Source of the DNA: Tenacibaculum pelagium
GTDB taxonomy: Bacteria > Bacteroidota > Bacteroidia > Flavobacteriales > Flavobacteriaceae
Assembly (NCBI RefSeq): GCF_014062345.1
Contig: NZ_JACGLS010000002.1
Span: 310,001-374,000, forward strand
Reading direction: 5' to 3'
DNA: 64,000 nt
Shown here: positions 61,834-64,000 of the stretch, piece after piece
Layout: each line of letters starts with the position of its first letter
Position numbering within the stretch: position 1 is the stretch's first letter
Program-made: the position numbers and the translations under genes
The notes under the pieces: generated by a model
What the model was told of the DNA's origin: nothing
The model's database searches: none
The model's input: the letters and a program-made list of their open reading frames with translations, nothing else

Positions 61834-63609
61834 ATGCCAAAAAAGCTATTAAAAAATATAAATTTACCTGCTGATATAAGACAATTATCTTCTGATGAAT
61901 TGCCTTTATTAGCAAAAGAATTGCGTGAATTTATTATTGATGTAGTTGCTACTAAAGAAGGGCATTTAGGTGCAAGTTTAGGTGTAGTAGAACTCACCAT
62001 AGCTTTGCATTATTTGTTTGATACACCAAACGATCAATTAGTTTGGGATGTTGGCCATCAAGCTTACGGGCATAAAATTTTGACGGGTCGAAAAGATGTT
62101 TTTCACACCAACAGACAGCAAGGAGGAATCTCCGGATTTCCTAAGCGTAGCGAAAGCGAATACGATACTTTTGGTGTAGGTCATTCATCTACTTCTATTT
62201 CGGCGGCCTTAGGTATGGCGATCGCTTCAAAATTACAAGGAAACGACAAACACCACATCGCTGTTATTGGTGATGCATCTATTGCTAGCGGAATGTCTTT
62301 TGAAGCTTTAAATCATGCTGGAGATACGAATGCAAATCTATTAGTTATTTTAAACGACAATGCTATAGGTATTGATCCTTCAGTTGGTGCACTAAAACAT
62401 TATTTAACTAGAATAAAATCTACGCGATCTGATATTGAGCAGCACAATATTTTTGAAGGCTTAAACTTTGATTATTCTGGTCCGATTGACGGACATAATT
62501 TTGAAGAATTATTATTAGAATTAAACCGATTAAAACAAGTTGAAGGGCCTAAGTTTTTGCATGTTATTACCACTAAAGGAAAAGGACTTAAACAAGCAGA
62601 ACAAGATCAAGTAAAATACCATGCTCCTGGTAAATTTGATAAAATTTCTGGTGCTATTTTGCCAAAAGAAGCAAGTAAATTTACCAAATTTCAAGATGTT
62701 TTTGGAAAAACCATTGTTGAATTAGCTACTGAGAACAAAAAAATTGTAGGAATTACTCCTGCAATGTTAACAGGGAGTTCTCTAAAATTTATGTTAGAAG
62801 AATTTCCTGAGCGTACTTTTGATGTTGGTATTGCTGAACAACATGCAGTTACTTTAGCTGCTGGTATGGCAACCCAAGGTTTAGTTCCGTTTTGTAATAT
62901 TTATTCTACATTTTTACAACGAGCTTACGATCAAATTATACATGATGTTGCTCTACAAAACTTACCTGTTATTTTCTGTTTAGATAGAGCTGGTTTGGTA
63001 GGTGAAGATGGCGCTACACATCACGGAGTTTTTGATTTAGCCTATTTACGTTGTATCCCGAATCTTATAATTTTTGCTCCTCGTAACGAAATTGAGTTAC
63101 GTAACATTATGTATACTGCACAATTGGGGTTAGAGAATCCAATCGCTATTCGTTATCCTAGAGGAAAAGGAAAATTAGAACAATGGAATCTACCTTTTGA
63201 AAAAACAGAAATAGGAAAAGGAGCTTGTTTAAGAGATGGAAATCAAATTGCAGTGCTATCTGCTGGGGCAATTGCTGATAATGTTTCTGAAGCGGTTAAT
63301 TTATTAAATAATGAGGTTTCAGTTGCTCATTATGATATACGTTTTATAAAACCATTAGACACAGAACTTCTAAATACTATATTTAATGAGTTTGATAAAA
63401 TAATTACCATTGAAGATGGCGCTATAAAAGGCGGATTAGGTTCTGCTGTATTAGAATACGCATCAGATGTAAATTATACTGGTAAAATAAAATTATTGGG
63501 AGTTCCTGATGAATTTATCCATCATGGTACTGTTGAGCAATTACAACAGTCTTGTGGAATTGATTCTTTATCTATTCAAGAGAAAATAATTAGTTTAGTT
63601 TCTAAATAA
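61834..63609 (+). CDS. dxs: 1-deoxy-D-xylulose-5-phosphate synthase
   Basis: This thiamine-diphosphate enzyme condenses pyruvate with glyceraldehyde-3-phosphate in the first step of the MEP isoprenoid pathway. The N-terminal part has LVWDVGHQAYGHKILTGR, the ThDP-binding GDASIASGMSFEALNHAG with a distal NDN, and the middle has DVGIAEQHAVTLAAGMA; the transketolase C-terminal domain ends the protein. Length 591 is standard. MPKKLLKNINLP is the family start, so no upstream extension exists and the mRNA should be leaderless. Confidence 0.97.
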   Translation: MPKKLLKNINLPADIRQLSSDELPLLAKELREFIIDVVATKEGHLGASLGVVELTIALHYLFDTPNDQLVWDVGHQAYGHKILTGRKDVFHTNRQQGGISGFPKRSESEYDTFGVGHSSTSISAALGMAIASKLQGNDKHHIAVIGDASIASGMSFEALNHAGDTNANLLVILNDNAIGIDPSVGALKHYLTRIKSTRSDIEQHNIFEGLNFDYSGPIDGHNFEELLLELNRLKQVEGPKFLHVITTKGKGLKQAEQDQVKYHAPGKFDKISGAILPKEASKFTKFQDVFGKTIVELATENKKIVGITPAMLTGSSLKFMLEEFPERTFDVGIAEQHAVTLAAGMATQGLVPFCNIYSTFLQRAYDQIIHDVALQNLPVIFCLDRAGLVGEDGATHHGVFDLAYLRCIPNLIIFAPRNEIELRNIMYTAQLGLENPIAIRYPRGKGKLEQWNLPFEKTEIGKGACLRDGNQIAVLSAGAIADNVSEAVNLLNNEVSVAHYDIRFIKPLDTELLNTIFNEFDKIITIEDGAIKGGLGSAVLEYASDVNYTGKIKLLGVPDEFIHHGTVEQLQQSCGIDSLSIQEKIISLVSK

Positions 63610-63758
63610 ACTTATTATAAACGCAAATATTATAAAAACTAATATTGCAATTATATCTCTTTTTAAACTTACTTTATACGATTTCCCTTTATCATTATTT
63701 TTTTGATACGTTTTTTTCGTTTTAAAATAATCTTTATTAAGTTTTTATTTATTGACAT
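63595..63758 (-). pseudogene. Possible small membrane protein, frameshifted or lacking a start
   Basis: On the reverse strand a frame reads KTKKTYQKNNDKGKSYKVSL, then a clear hydrophobic helix rich in Ile and Phe, ending SLFRN-stop and overlapping the dxs 3' end by 15 bases. There is no ATG, GTG or TTG in frame between it and the preceding stop. Another frame has an ATG at 63758 and would join it if one A were added in the A-rich run near 63711. It could be a frameshifted gene, an unusual start, or chance. Confidence 0.25.
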
Positions 63759-63768
63759 AAAGCTAAAA

Positions 63769-63802
63769 TAAAAAAAGCGAACCAATTTGGTTCGCTTTTT
63801 AT
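63769..63802. terminator. Terminator between dxs and atpG
   Basis: Stem AAAAGCGAACCA/TGGTTCGCTTTT with A and T flanks. It probably ends the reverse-strand ATP synthase transcript and can also stop dxs readthrough. Confidence 0.88.
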
Positions 63803-63828
63803 TTATATAGAAAATTATTTTCTTCTAG

Positions 63829-64000
<172 letters not shown>

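Overview
This window is a compact, AT-rich chromosomal segment from a member of the Bacteroidota, almost certainly family Flavobacteriaceae; a marine genus such as Tenacibaculum or Polaribacter would fit, but I cannot fix the genus. Support comes from the gene order acpP-fabF-rnc-IPExxxVDY-pyk, lipoproteins with Bacteroidota-style signal peptides, a TonB-dependent receptor with a carboxypeptidase-like N-terminal domain, DUF2723, DUF4252 and DUF4286 proteins, and promoters with the Bacteroidota -7 element TAnnTTTG. Clear Shine-Dalgarno sequences are absent; starts lie in A-rich context. I see no phage, insertion sequence, CRISPR array or rRNA, and one tRNA (Gln, UUG).

Layout. 1-7.5 kb: a cut YfcC-like transporter, a ClC transporter with CBS domains, lipoprotein GlpQ, glutaminase, two tandem M43 metalloprotease lipoproteins and a Bax-inhibitor-1 membrane protein. 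7.5-14 kb: sufS, a serine hydrolase with an SdpI-family partner, a SCO1-like protein, rseP, RNase H with a viroplasmin domain, and purN. 14-18.4 kb: acpP, fabF, rnc, an IPExxxVDY protein and pyk. 18.4-28.4 kb: a two-domain aminolipid acyltransferase (OlsF type), a GNAT gene with aspartokinase, a secreted protein of unknown function, fbp, superoxide dismutase, DinB with metB, an ArsC/Spx-like protein, a DUF4252 protein and tRNA-Gln. 28.6-42.3 kb: a DUF2723 glycosyltransferase-like protein with a polysaccharide deacetylase, a cysteine-less thioredoxin, a membrane phosphoesterase, polA, an Ig-like lipoprotein, a ComF-like protein, a methyltransferase and a tandem pair of coiled-coil membrane proteins. 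42.3-56.9 kb: glyS, a TonB receptor with an SGNH hydrolase lipoprotein, ribF, serS, a 47-residue protein, a TPR-DUF4286-DUF3592-DUF3592-rsmA run, and mgtE. 56.9-64 kb: LysE, an FNR-type reductase, a PadR regulator with three related membrane-protein genes (the middle one frameshifted), rsmI, dxs and the 3' end of atpG.

Most of the window is housekeeping: fatty acid and aminolipid synthesis, glycolysis and gluconeogenesis (pyk against fbp), amino acid and sulfur metabolism, translation, DNA replication and repair, and envelope maintenance. The less ordinary material is the PadR-controlled set of paralogous membrane proteins, the tandem coiled-coil membrane pair, the tandem M43 lipoproteins, a set of promoters so close to their start codons that the mRNAs should be leaderless, and a 16-bp perfect inverted repeat inside the 5' end of the deacetylase gene. 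Strong intrinsic terminators close most transcription units, and convergent genes often share one or overlap by a few bases.
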